Assembly (NCBI GenBank): GCA_023412275.1
Contig: JAEYNY010000105.1
Location: forward strand, 1 to 19,839
Direction: 5' to 3'
Source of the DNA: Bacillota bacterium
GTDB lineage: Bacteria; Bacillota; Clostridia; Acetivibrionales; DSM-1351
Length of the DNA: 19,839 bases
Below are positions 1-8,083 of this stretch, piece by piece (within the stretch, counting starts at the first letter, position 1; each line of letters begins with the position of its first letter). A program made the translations under genes and the position numbers. The notes beneath the pieces are model-generated. The model did no database searches. It had not been told where the DNA came from and was given only the letters and a program-made list of their open reading frames with translations.

Positions 1-8
1 ACAGTGGA

Positions 9-779
9 CTATACATAAATCATTTTTTTAGTCATTCCGCCGTCCACAGTTATATTTTCGCCTGTTATGAAGCCGGATTTGTCGGATGCCAGAAACATGC
101 ATACTTCAGCTATGTCATCGGGAACACCCACTCTTCCGGCCGGATGCTGGGCATGATCTTCTATTGATAAAATGTCCTGACTTGCAACAGAGCTTTTTTT
201 CCAGGATGAAACATCTATCCAGCCCGGACTGATGGAATTTACTCTTATGCCGTATTTGCCAAGTGAGATTGCCAGAGAGTGGGTCAGTGCAATAATACCT
301 CCCTTGGAGGCGGAGTACGGCTCTGTATCCGGTTCTGACATAAAGGCTCTTGTTGAGGCCATATTAATTATGCATCCACTGTTTTGGTTTTTCATAAATC
401 CGGCACAGAATTTTGCACAATAATACGAACCTGAGAGGTTTACGGCAATAGCCTTGTCCCATTCTTCTACAGTTGTTTCAAATATATTACCAAAGCCGGT
501 GAGAACCGCATTGTTTACCAATACGTCTATTCTGCCGTATTTATTATACGTAAAATTAACCATTTCTTCTACAGAGGCAGGGTTTGAAACGTCAGTTTTT
601 ATAAAAATTGCTTTAAAACCGGCATTCCTTATATGTTTTTCGTTTTCCAAACCTGCTTCTTCATCAATATCCGAGATTACAACTTGAGCTCCTTCTTGGG
701 CAAATCTTCTTGATATCGCTCTACCGATACCTTGGCCTGCACCTGTTACAACAATGGTCTTATTTGTAAATAGTGACAT
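9..779 (-). CDS. Short-chain dehydrogenase/reductase (SDR family, classical type)
   Basis: This is a 256-residue cytoplasmic NAD(P)-dependent oxidoreductase of the classical SDR family. The cofactor loop TGAGQGIG is at residues 12-19. Asp37 at the end of beta-2 suggests NAD rather than NADP. The structural NNA motif is at 89-91, followed by Val where Gly is usual. The catalytic set is complete: N114, S142, Y155 and K159 (YSASK). The C-terminal ITVDGGM is typical of the glucose dehydrogenase/FabG-like branch. The length is normal for the family. The start is supported by AGGAGG (complement of 791-796). It is transcribed away from the nucleotidase gene and has no visible operon partner in the window. 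The substrate cannot be told from sequence; a sugar, polyol or 3-oxoacyl substrate is possible. The family assignment is certain. Confidence 0.93.
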   Translation of the reverse strand: MSLFTNKTIVVTGAGQGIGRAISRRFAQEGAQVVISDIDEEAGLENEKHIRNAGFKAIFIKTDVSNPASVEEMVNFTYNKYGRIDVLVNNAVLTGFGNIFETTVEEWDKAIAVNLSGSYYCAKFCAGFMKNQNSGCIINMASTRAFMSEPDTEPYSASKGGIIALTHSLAISLGKYGIRVNSISPGWIDVSSWKKSSVASQDILSIEDHAQHPAGRVGVPDDIAEVCMFLASDKSGFITGENITVDGGMTKKMIYV

Positions 780-906
780 ATATTACAAAGCCTCCTCTAT
801 TTTTAGTATAATATCTAGAGTATATCAAAAACACGGATAAAATGCATAAACTGCGGAATGTATGAATAAGTAGCAGTATAGCTTATTGAACAGAGGAGAT
901 AAAAAA
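780..906. promoter_or_regulatory. Divergent intergenic region, SDR / 5'-nucleotidase
   Basis: These 127 bases must carry the promoters of both divergent genes. I see the two ribosome binding sites, AGGAGG for the minus-strand gene at 791-796 and AGAGGAG for the plus-strand gene at 892-898. AT-rich stretches are present, but no promoter with two good hexamers stands out on either strand. No clear operator palindrome was found. Confidence 0.4.
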
Positions 907-2853
907 ATGAGGTATAAAAGACAGGCTTTATTTGCGGTAGTAACCATAATTATATTTATTTTCGTATTCTCAAAAACATATGCATATCAGGAACCTAAAG
1001 AAATAAAAATTCTGTTTACTCATGATATGCATGATCATCTTCTGCCAAACAAGGGAGAATATAACGGCAGCACTGTTTGGGCAGGCGGATATTCAAGATT
1101 AAAAACGGCAATTGACCAGGAAAAAGAGGACAGCAAAAATACAGTTTTGATAGATGCTGGGGACTATTCAATGGGAGATTTATTTCAATCATTGTTTTCC
1201 ACAGATGCACCGGAGCTTAGAATTATGGGGCAAATGGGTTATGATGTGACCACGTTTGGCAATCATGAATTTGAATTTAAAGATATTGGGCTTGCAAGAC
1301 ATTTATATGCTGCAAAAAACAGCGGTGACAAGCTTCCGCAGATAGTCAGCTCAAATATTATATTTCCAGACATGAAAAAAATGACAAAATCCTCTTATGA
1401 ACTGCAACAGTCAATGAAAGTATATGGAGTAAAAGAATATACCATTATCAATAAAGGAGGAATTAGGATTGGTATATTCGGCATTATGGGAGAAGATGCT
1501 GACGATTGTATAACAACTACTGAGGTATCCTTTGATAATATTGTAGAAAGCTCAAAGAAGGTAGTAAAAAAGTTGAAACAGGAAGGTGTAGACCTTATAG
1601 TATGCTTGTCTCACTCCGGTACATGGGAAAAGGCTTCTAAATCAGAGGACGAAATACTTGCAAAGAAAGTTCCTGAAATTGATGTTATAGTAAGCGGGCA
1701 TACCCATACCCTTTTAAAAAAACCTATTGTATATGGAAATACGGTAATTGGTTCCTGTGGTGAATACGGAAACAATCTGGGGATTATTGAGCTTGTACAA
1801 TCACCGGGCAAAAGATGGTCTATTAAAGATTACAATTTAAAGGGTATTGACCAATCTATTAATGAGGACTCAGGGATTTCACAAACAATAAGTAAATTTA
1901 AGGATATTGTTCAGAAAAAATATCTCGATTATTTTGACTTGGATTTTAATCAGGTTTTGTGCCGGTCTCCTTTTAGTTTTATTGCTACTGAACAAATAGG
2001 AAAAAAACTACAGGAGGATACTTTGGGAAACCTTATTTCTGATGGATATATTTATTCCGTCAAGCAAGCAGAGGGTAAAGACTACGAACCTGTATCTGTT
2101 GCTATCGTTCCTGTGGGAACAATGAGAGGTTCTTTTGTAGAGGGAGATATAACCGTACAGGATGCATTTATTTCAAGCTGTCTTGGAATAGGGCCCGACG
2201 GGATATCAGGGTATCCACTCATATCGGTATATCTTACGGGAAAAGAACTAAAAAACCTGTGTGAACTGGATGCCTCTATATCGCCTATGCTAAGTTATGC
2301 TCAACTGTACATGTCAGGCATAGGCTACACCTTTAACCCCAACAGAATGATGCTCAATAGAGTAACCGAAGCTCACCTGCAGAAGCCTGACGGAACAAAA
2401 GAAAAAATCAATGATAAAAAACTCTATAGGGTAGTAAGCGGATTGTATAACGCACAAATGCTTTCCACTGTTGGGGCCAAGTCTTTTGGCCTTTTGTCGG
2501 TGACACCAAAAACAAGGGATGGAAAACCCATTAAGAACTTTGATTCTCATATAATTTACTCTAAGTCAGGTGGGCACACCACTGAACTAAAAGAATGGCT
2601 TGCCACCGCCATATATTTGCAATCCTTTCCCAAAGCTGATGGTGTACCGCAGATTCCATACTATTATAATACTTTACAAGGACGCAAAATTATTGATAAT
2701 ACAAACAGTCTCTCGGCTATTCTTGGTAACCCCAACAGTATTGCAGTAAGATTATACTTGGTTGTACTAGCTGTAGTTATTGTTATAACTGCTGTCACTG
2801 TAATTATAGTCAGGCTCGTAAGGAAAAAGCAAAGAAATAAGGCAGCCGTGTAG
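907..2853 (+). CDS. Secreted, membrane-anchored 5'-nucleotidase / metallophosphatase
   Basis: This 648-residue extracytoplasmic phosphohydrolase belongs to the UshA/YfkN/CpdB 5'-nucleotidase superfamily, which releases phosphate from nucleotides or related esters. A signal segment covers residues about 5-27. The dinuclear metal-site motifs are in order: D40/H42 in THDMHDH, D86 in DAGD, N119-H120-E121 in GNHE, H236 in SHS, and GHTH at 264-267. Residues about 340-590 form the C-terminal 5'-nucleotidase substrate domain. A membrane helix at about 613-636 followed by RKKQRNK would anchor the protein outside the cell. ATG 907 is preferred over an in-frame TTG at 886, because AGAGGAG at 892-898 lies 8 bases before 907 and would be inside the longer version. 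It appears to be a single-gene unit. The exact substrate is unknown. Confidence 0.9.
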   Translation: MRYKRQALFAVVTIIIFIFVFSKTYAYQEPKEIKILFTHDMHDHLLPNKGEYNGSTVWAGGYSRLKTAIDQEKEDSKNTVLIDAGDYSMGDLFQSLFSTDAPELRIMGQMGYDVTTFGNHEFEFKDIGLARHLYAAKNSGDKLPQIVSSNIIFPDMKKMTKSSYELQQSMKVYGVKEYTIINKGGIRIGIFGIMGEDADDCITTTEVSFDNIVESSKKVVKKLKQEGVDLIVCLSHSGTWEKASKSEDEILAKKVPEIDVIVSGHTHTLLKKPIVYGNTVIGSCGEYGNNLGIIELVQSPGKRWSIKDYNLKGIDQSINEDSGISQTISKFKDIVQKKYLDYFDLDFNQVLCRSPFSFIATEQIGKKLQEDTLGNLISDGYIYSVKQAEGKDYEPVSVAIVPVGTMRGSFVEGDITVQDAFISSCLGIGPDGISGYPLISVYLTGKELKNLCELDASISPMLSYAQLYMSGIGYTFNPNRMMLNRVTEAHLQKPDGTKEKINDKKLYRVVSGLYNAQMLSTVGAKSFGLLSVTPKTRDGKPIKNFDSHIIYSKSGGHTTELKEWLATAIYLQSFPKADGVPQIPYYYNTLQGRKIIDNTNSLSAILGNPNSIAVRLYLVVLAVVIVITAVTVIIVRLVRKKQRNKAAV

Positions 2854-2895
2854 CAGCAGTTACAGTACAAGGTCTGCTGCAAAATTAGTTTTTAT
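2853..2895 (+). terminator. Weak terminator candidate after the nucleotidase gene
   Basis: GCAGCAG (2853-2859) pairs with CTGCTGC (2874-2880) around a 14-base loop. A T-rich stretch follows about ten bases later. The stem overlaps the stop codon and the T run is not adjacent to it, so this is only a candidate. Confidence 0.35.
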
Positions 2896-2905
2896 CTTTC
2901 TTAAC

Positions 2906-2976
2906 AGTACGCGAGTATAAATTGTATCAATGGAAGCTTGGAAGCCATCATTGATACAATTTTATACGGGAGTACT
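2906..2976. repeat. Large imperfect inverted repeat
   Basis: The left arm 2915-2932 matches the reverse complement of 2949-2967 with a single one-base bulge. The loop is 16 bases. Outer AGTAC (2906-2910) pairs with GTACT (2972-2976) across a small internal loop. There is no T run on either side, so it does not look like an ordinary terminator. It could be a dispersed palindromic element or an mRNA-stabilising structure. It lies between the nucleotidase gene and the PadR promoter. Confidence 0.7.
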
Positions 2977-3062
2977 TCCGTTATAACAAACCAAATTTTT
3001 GTTTCGCAATCAGCCCCTTTGATATGCATTAAAAAAAATATGAAATTTATGCCAAATATATC

Positions 3063-3092
3063 TTGACACGTTATATCACGCTGTGATATATT
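3063..3092 (+). promoter_or_regulatory. Sigma-A promoter of the padR-ABC exporter operon
   Basis: TTGACA at 3063-3068 and TATATT at 3087-3092 are separated by 18 bases. The first palindrome of the operator pair fills the spacer and overlaps the -10 box. A protein bound there would block RNA polymerase directly. Confidence 0.75.
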
Positions 3093-3122
3093 ACATTCAT
3101 GATATATCACGACGTGATATAT
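3072..3122. promoter_or_regulatory. Twin palindromic operators, probable PadR binding sites
   Basis: Site 1 (3072-3090) is TATATCAC-N3-GTGATATA. Site 2 (3102-3122) is ATATATCAC-N3-GTGATATAT. The two share the same half-site and their centres are 31 bases apart, about three helical turns, so they lie on one face of the DNA. Site 1 sits between -35 and -10 and site 2 in the early transcribed region. A PadR-family gene starts 18 bases after site 2. Negative autoregulation is the natural reading. The palindromes are seen directly; the binding protein is inferred. Confidence 0.8.
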
Positions 3123-3140
3123 ACTAAGGAGAATGAGGGT

Positions 3141-3473
3141 ATGAATGAAAAACTAATAAAAGCATATTTACCCATGAGCGAAACCGGTTTTTATATTCTG
3201 CTTTCACTCAATGAACCCAGACACGGATATGGAATTATACTTCATGTAAAGGATATAACTGGGGGCAGGATAAATCTTGGAGCAGGAACTATTTACGGAA
3301 CTCTTACCAAGTTTGAAAAGGATAGTCTTATTGAGCCGTCAGGAGAAGAGGACAGGCGTAAACTATACAGGATAACTGAGACGGGTAAATGGCTGCTAGA
3401 ACAGGAAATGAGTCGTATAGACGAGATGTATGTGAACGGGCACAAGGTTCTGGGGGGATATAATCATGATTAA
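3141..3473 (+). CDS. PadR family transcriptional regulator
   Basis: This is a 110-residue winged-helix repressor of the short PadR class (PadR-s2 type). The typical features are HGYGI near residue 30, the AGTIYGTLTKFEKDSLI recognition-helix region at about 49-65, the EEDRRKLYRITETG wing at about 69-82, and a short C-terminal dimerisation helix. An in-frame ATG at 3099 exists. It would put operator site 2 inside the coding region, and AAGGAG at 3126-3131 points to ATG 3141 with a 9-base gap. The gene overlaps the next one by 8 bases and heads an exporter operon, the usual setting for this family. It probably represses its own promoter and responds to an export substrate or other ligand; the ligand is unknown. 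Confidence 0.92.
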   Translation: MNEKLIKAYLPMSETGFYILLSLNEPRHGYGIILHVKDITGGRINLGAGTIYGTLTKFEKDSLIEPSGEEDRRKLYRITETGKWLLEQEMSRIDEMYVNGHKVLGGYNHD

Positions 3474-3987
3474 GATATTTAAATGGTGGTGGGCTTGGGA
3501 GTACGAGAAAATTGAAAACTGGCTGGAAGAAATGGAGTCAAAGGGTCTTAGACTGGTTGGAACAAGATTCAAAGGATTATTCTTTAACTTTGAAAGATCC
3601 CAGCCGGTAAATGCCAGATATTGTATTGACTACCAGTCCAAGCTTACCCCTGATTATGTTACACTGATTAAGGATGACGGATGGGAGTTGTATCAGATTG
3701 GAATGGGCTGGTACATATTGAGAAAACAGTATGAGGATGAGAGACCTGACCTGTACACTGACTTTGAAAGCCTTATTGCTAGAAATAAGGCATTGCTTGC
3801 AATAGTAGTGTTTGCTTCAGTAATGGAGTGTATATCATTCGGAAATTTGATATGGGACACATATAAGGATAGCAGCAAAACCATGCTGCCAGCTCTTTGT
3901 ATATTTGGTTCCCTAATACTGGCATTATTTTCATTCGTAATTACAAATTTGGTGATGCAGATAACTAAATTCAGAAAGAAACAATAA
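3466..3987 (+). CDS. DUF2812 domain membrane protein
   Basis: This 173-residue protein has an aromatic N-terminus (FKWWWAWEYEKIENWLEEM, residues 5-23). The DUF2812 domain spans roughly residues 1-90 and includes a GWYILRK segment. Two membrane helices follow at about residues 104-127 and 139-163. DUF2812 proteins are repeatedly found beside PadR regulators; their biochemical role is not established. The gene overlaps padR by 8 bases, which implies translational coupling, and it precedes the ABC ATPase gene by 26 bases. The context suggests an accessory, sensing or partner role for the regulator or exporter, but nothing in the sequence gives a catalytic function. Confidence 0.85.
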   Translation: MIKIFKWWWAWEYEKIENWLEEMESKGLRLVGTRFKGLFFNFERSQPVNARYCIDYQSKLTPDYVTLIKDDGWELYQIGMGWYILRKQYEDERPDLYTDFESLIARNKALLAIVVFASVMECISFGNLIWDTYKDSSKTMLPALCIFGSLILALFSFVITNLVMQITKFRKKQ

Positions 3988-4013
3988 AAAATTAAAATAA
4001 AGAGGTGGATAAT

Positions 4014-4910
4014 GTGAGTTTACAAGTACGCAATGTATCAAAAAAGTTTGGAGAAAAGCTTGCTGTCAACGATATTTCATTTGAAGTTAGTGAACCGGGT
4101 GTGTTTGGTCTGCTAGGTACTAATGGAGCAGGTAAAACCACGACAATAAGGATGATATTGAATATTGTAAAAAAAGATTCTGGAAGTATCATGTGGAATA
4201 ACAAACCTGTAGAAAGTCAGATTACAAATTTCGGCTATCTTCCTGAAGAAAGAGGGCTGTACCCTAAAGTAAAAGTTACGGAGCAGCTAATGTATTTTGC
4301 AAGTTTGAGGCGAATCAGTGCAGCCAAGGCAAAAAAGGACATAAGCTACTGGTTGGAAAGAATGGAAGCGAGCCAATATGCAAATATGGCAGCAGAGAAG
4401 CTTTCCAAAGGTAATCAGCAAAAAATACAGTTTATTGCATCTATATTGCATGATCCCGACCTGATATTCATGGACGAGCCCTTCAGCGGACTGGACCCTG
4501 TGAATACAGAGTTATTCAAGGGCGTAATACATGAACTGATAAACAAAGAAAAATACATAATAATGTCAAGTCATCAAATGTCCACAGTTGAAGAATTTTG
4601 CAGGGATATAGTAATTCTTAAAAACGGTAACACTGTACTAAACGGAGATCTTAAAAAAATCAAGCACAGTTACGGAAGAAATAATCTGTTAATAGATTCT
4701 GAGGGAGATATTATTGAACTTGCCGCACAAGAGGGTATTACAAAGGTAAACCGCACTGCGGCAGGCTACGAATTTAAAATCTCAAATGAAGAGCAGGCTT
4801 ACAGGCTGCTGGAAAAAATACTTAATAAAAGGCTCGTGCTTGATAAATTTGAAATAAGAGAGCCATCACTCCATGAAATATTTATAGAAAAGGCTGGTGA
4901 AGCAAAATGA
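4014..4910 (+). CDS. ABC transporter ATP-binding protein, NatA-like
   Basis: This 298-residue cytoplasmic ATPase is half of an ABC-2 type exporter. Walker A GTNGAGKT is at residues 35-42. The Q-loop position has Glu (YLPEERGLYP), as is common in NatA-like proteins. The signature is LSKGNQQK, Walker B is LIFMDEPFSGLDP, and the switch His is in SSHQM. A C-terminal DUF4162-type domain covers about 220-298. GTG 4014 is preferred over an in-frame GTG at 4005, because GAGGTGG at 4002-4008 serves as ribosome binding site for 4014 with 5 bases between and contains the 4005 codon. The stop codon overlaps the permease ATG (ATGA). NatA homologues act in Na+ or drug efflux; the substrate here is unknown. 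Confidence 0.93.
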   Translation: MSLQVRNVSKKFGEKLAVNDISFEVSEPGVFGLLGTNGAGKTTTIRMILNIVKKDSGSIMWNNKPVESQITNFGYLPEERGLYPKVKVTEQLMYFASLRRISAAKAKKDISYWLERMEASQYANMAAEKLSKGNQQKIQFIASILHDPDLIFMDEPFSGLDPVNTELFKGVIHELINKEKYIIMSSHQMSTVEEFCRDIVILKNGNTVLNGDLKKIKHSYGRNNLLIDSEGDIIELAAQEGITKVNRTAAGYEFKISNEEQAYRLLEKILNKRLVLDKFEIREPSLHEIFIEKAGEAK

Positions 4911-6187
4911 AAGAATTTTTAGAAGTTTTCAAGTATACTTTCAGAGAGAATGCACGTAAAAAATCATTCATTGTATCAACTGTATTGATTCTTGTAATAG
5001 TTGTAGCAGCTATGGTAATACCAGCGGCAATTTCCAACAGTAAAACATCAAGCAATGATAATCCGAAAGAGCAGACCCAGACAGATGCCAAAAACATAAA
5101 AACAGTATATTTTGTTGACAAGACCGGAATATTTGAACAGGGAATAAATGATTTACAGCAGCAAATGCTAGGCTTTAAGCTTGAAAAGGTGACTGCTGAC
5201 AAGGAGGAAGGCCTGAAAGCTCAGATAAAGGATAAGGGTGAAAGCTATATGATAGTTGCTAGCCTTAAAGAAAACCTTCCAAGTATAGAGTACTTTACAA
5301 AGCAGTATGGAAGCGGTCCTAACCCTGATACGATAAGCAAGGTATTCAAGAATATTTACGTGACAACCATGCTTAAAGGAGAAAATGTTTCACAAGATGT
5401 CATTACAAAGACCTTAGCAGATTTAAATGTTAATGTAAATGAATTGGGCAACAGCAAAATAGGAGGATATATCTCCAGCATATTTATAGTAATAATATTG
5501 TTCTTTGCCATATATTTCTATGGCTATGGAGTATCAATGTCCGTTGCATCAGAAAAGACCTCCAGAGTTATGGAGCTTCTGATAACTTCCGTGAAACCTT
5601 CGAGAATAATAATCGGAAAAACTGCCGGTATGGGAGCCCTGGGACTTATACAACTTGCGTTGATTATCGGGGTTGGTGCATTAACATACAGTACTGTTTT
5701 TCCTTCAGATTTTACTATAGACGGTATGAAATTGGACTTCTCAGGTTTTACACCTTTTACCCTTGCAATGGCGATAATTTACTTTATACTTGGATATACC
5801 CTGTATGCCCTAATGTATGCTGTTGTTGGTGCAACCGTAAGCAAAGCGGAAGATGTGAACTCCGCTATGATGCCAATGTCCTTTATAGCACTGATTGCAT
5901 TCTACTTCTCATACGGAACATTTGCGGTTCCAAACAGCACAGCTGCAAAAGTAGCTTCAATAATACCATTTACTTCACCATTTTCAATCCCATCAAGGCT
6001 GGTGACGGCAGACGTACCCCTTTGGCAAATCGGACTTTCCCTGGGAATATTACTTATAACTATAGTATTTGTCGGAATGATTTCGGTAAAGCTCTACTCC
6101 TTTGCGGTACTTCATTATGGTGACAGATTAAAAATAGGAAAGCTGCTACAGTTTTCAAAAGAAAATAAGGATGCTGTCGTCAAATAA
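4907..6187 (+). CDS. ABC-2 type exporter permease, NatB-like
   Basis: This 426-residue membrane subunit is the partner of the preceding ATPase. It has one helix at about residues 20-43, then a polar extracytoplasmic region to about residue 182. A block of five or so helices follows (about 185-210, 235-260, 285-310, 320-345, 370-395). This is the layout of NatB/ABC-2 membrane_3 proteins. The cytoplasmic EKTSRVMELLITSVKP segment after the second helix is a recognisable NatB-type signature. The gene is coupled to the ATPase by a 4-base ATGA overlap and ends upstream of a strong hairpin terminator. Export of Na+, a peptide or a drug is possible; the substrate cannot be assigned. Confidence 0.92.
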   Translation: MKEFLEVFKYTFRENARKKSFIVSTVLILVIVVAAMVIPAAISNSKTSSNDNPKEQTQTDAKNIKTVYFVDKTGIFEQGINDLQQQMLGFKLEKVTADKEEGLKAQIKDKGESYMIVASLKENLPSIEYFTKQYGSGPNPDTISKVFKNIYVTTMLKGENVSQDVITKTLADLNVNVNELGNSKIGGYISSIFIVIILFFAIYFYGYGVSMSVASEKTSRVMELLITSVKPSRIIIGKTAGMGALGLIQLALIIGVGALTYSTVFPSDFTIDGMKLDFSGFTPFTLAMAIIYFILGYTLYALMYAVVGATVSKAEDVNSAMMPMSFIALIAFYFSYGTFAVPNSTAAKVASIIPFTSPFSIPSRLVTADVPLWQIGLSLGILLITIVFVGMISVKLYSFAVLHYGDRLKIGKLLQFSKENKDAVVK

Positions 6188-6245
6188 TAAGATTTTTAAT
6201 CACTCTATGATAGGGTTTTGAATAAATTGAATAATATATGAATTT

Positions 6246-6278
6246 AAAATGCCAAATGAAAAACATTTGGCATTTTTG
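6246..6278. terminator. Intrinsic terminator hairpin between exporter operon and manA
   Basis: A perfect 13-bp stem (6246-6258 with 6264-6276) has a 5-base A loop. It is flanked by A's on the left and T's on the right, so it could work in both directions. Its 3' edge is only about 6 bases before the manA ribosome binding site. It therefore either ends the exporter transcript or works as a leader attenuator for manA. Confidence 0.85.
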
Positions 6279-6294
6279 TCTGTGGAGGACATTT

Positions 6295-7344
6295 ATGTAT
6301 TACCCTTTAAAATTCAAACCTATCTATAAGGATTATATCTGGGGAGGCCGGTACTTTGAGAAGCTTGGTAGGGAGCTGCCGGAAGGGTTAGTTGCTGAAA
6401 GCTGGGAGGTATCCTGCCATAAGAATGGACTAAGTGTTATAGCCAATGGTGAATATGCAGGAATAACACTTACTGAGTTTATAAAGTCTGATCCCATAGG
6501 AGTTGCAGGATCAAAATTTCCTTTAGGGTGCAGTGAAATACCTTTATTGATAAAACTAATAGATGCCAATGATAAACTCTCCGTTCAGGTACATCCCGAT
6601 GATAACTATGCTGCAGTTTTTGAAAATGGCTTTGGAAAAAATGAAATGTGGTATATAATAGATGCAAAACCAGGTGCAAATCTGGTTGCTGGACTTAAAA
6701 AAAATATAACAAGAGAGAAATTCCTAAGAGCTGTCAAAGAGAATCGTATTGAAGACTGTCTTTTACATGTTAGGGTCATGCCGGGAGATGTTATAAATAT
6801 ACCTGCAGGAACAGTTCATTCTATAGGTGAAGGTATAGTAATAGCGGAAATCCAACAGACCTCAGATATTACTTACAGGCTATTTGACTACAACAGGGTT
6901 GACAGAAATGGAGTCACACGTCAGCTGCATTTGGATAAAGCGCTTGATGTCATTAACTTTGAAGCCGGGCACAGAAAGATTAAATGTGGCGGTGTAAAGA
7001 TTGAAGTTAATGATACCTGTTTGAAAACAGTTTTTGTGGCAAACAGATTTTTCGCATGTGAAAGATATGAATTAAATAATGAGGTTATAGAAGAAAGCGA
7101 CGGTAGCAAATTCTATATTTACATATTCGTGGAAGGAAATGGAGCCATTGAAACAGGAGCTGGAAAGGTAAAAGTCAATGCCGGTGAAACTGTATTTCTA
7201 CCTGCAGCTTTGAGGGAATACACTATTTCCGGGAAATTAACGGCTTTAAAAACCTATATACCTGACTTAATAAGCGACATTGTTAACCCAATGAAAAGTG
7301 CAGGCTGCACAGACAGCGAAATATATAAGATACTAAACATTTAG
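6295..7344 (+). CDS. manA: Mannose-6-phosphate isomerase, class I
   Basis: This 349-residue zinc enzyme interconverts mannose 6-phosphate and fructose 6-phosphate. It links mannan or mannose use with glycolysis and supplies precursors for GDP-mannose. The cupin metal site is complete: Q98 and H100 (SVQVHPDD), E117 (KNEMWY) and H175 (AGTVHSIG). The phosphate/substrate Arg195 is in TYRLFDYNRVDRNG. The N-terminal KPIYKDYIWGGRYF is the family signature. The length matches short Bacillus-type ManA/Pmi proteins rather than the longer enteric form. ATG 6295 is chosen because GGAGGA at 6284-6289 lies 5 bases before it; an upstream in-frame ATG at 6238 would translate through the terminator hairpin. 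Only 28 bases separate it from the next ABC gene. Confidence 0.95.
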   Translation: MYYPLKFKPIYKDYIWGGRYFEKLGRELPEGLVAESWEVSCHKNGLSVIANGEYAGITLTEFIKSDPIGVAGSKFPLGCSEIPLLIKLIDANDKLSVQVHPDDNYAAVFENGFGKNEMWYIIDAKPGANLVAGLKKNITREKFLRAVKENRIEDCLLHVRVMPGDVINIPAGTVHSIGEGIVIAEIQQTSDITYRLFDYNRVDRNGVTRQLHLDKALDVINFEAGHRKIKCGGVKIEVNDTCLKTVFVANRFFACERYELNNEVIEESDGSKFYIYIFVEGNGAIETGAGKVKVNAGETVFLPAALREYTISGKLTALKTYIPDLISDIVNPMKSAGCTDSEIYKILNI

Positions 7345-7372
7345 TTTAATAATAAAAACATGGAGGAAGAAA

Positions 7373-8083
7373 ATGATTGCAATAAACAATCTTACAAAAA
7401 GTTATAGTAAGTTCAAAGCGGTTGATGGAATTTCATTGACTGCAAAACCGGGTGAAATAACTATACTTTTAGGGCCTAACGGAGCAGGAAAATCCACAAC
7501 AATTAAGAGTATTGCCGGACTTTTAAAATTTGAGGGTGAAATAACAATTTGGGGTTTCCCAAATAAAACAGTAGATGCAAAGAAGGTGTTCGGATATATT
7601 CCCGAAACGCCTGCATTATATGATCTGCTTACTCCCATGGAACATGCAGAATTTATTGCTAAGGCATATAAAATGGAATCGGGATGGGAGGACAAGATAA
7701 AAGCCATATTTGAAAGACTCGAAATATTTGATAAAAAGGACAAATACGTTAGGGAGCTTTCAAAAGGTATGACCCAGAAGCTTAGTATTGCACTGGCTAT
7801 GCTTATAGAACCCAAAGCAGTACTTTTTGATGAGCCATTAGTTGGGCTTGATCCAAAAGCAATAAATGAGGTTCTGAAAATATTCCAGGAGCTTAAAGAA
7901 CAGGGAAAGAGTGTTCTGGTGAGTACTCATATAATTGATACAATAAATGATGTTTGGGATAGAGCATACATCATGAATAAAGGTAAAATAGTTTCAGACA
8001 TTACAAAACAGGAACTTAACGGAAGGGATCTAAAAACAATATTCTTTGAACTCACCGGGGAGGAAGAAGAATGCAGGCAATAA
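7373..8083 (+). CDS. ABC transporter ATP-binding protein (second exporter)
   Basis: This is a 236-residue ABC ATPase. Walker A GPNGAGKST is near residues 33-41, the signature is LSKGMTQK, Walker B is AVLFDEPLVGLDP, and the switch His is in STHII. The length is that of a bare nucleotide-binding domain with no C-terminal regulatory domain. GGAGGA at 7362-7367 supports the ATG. The gene overlaps the next by 13 bases, so the two are translationally coupled and surely form one exporter. It follows manA by 28 bases, so co-transcription is likely. Substrate unknown; the related ABC-2 families export antimicrobial peptides, lipids or polysaccharide precursors. Confidence 0.92.
   Translation: MIAINNLTKSYSKFKAVDGISLTAKPGEITILLGPNGAGKSTTIKSIAGLLKFEGEITIWGFPNKTVDAKKVFGYIPETPALYDLLTPMEHAEFIAKAYKMESGWEDKIKAIFERLEIFDKKDKYVRELSKGMTQKLSIALAMLIEPKAVLFDEPLVGLDPKAINEVLKIFQELKEQGKSVLVSTHIIDTINDVWDRAYIMNKGKIVSDITKQELNGRDLKTIFFELTGEEEECRQ

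Noticed and set aside
886..906. TTG start giving a seven-residue longer nucleotidase
   Set aside because: The extra codons contain the AGAGGAG ribosome binding site of ATG 907, and the signal peptide begins properly at 907.
3099..3140. ATG 3099 as the padR start
   Set aside because: It would place operator site 2 and the AAGGAG site within the coding region; the conserved PadR start fits ATG 3141.
7402..7815. Minus-strand open frame of 137 codons inside the ABC ATPase gene
   Set aside because: It has no ribosome binding site or recognisable domain and is the shadow of a strongly conserved plus-strand gene.
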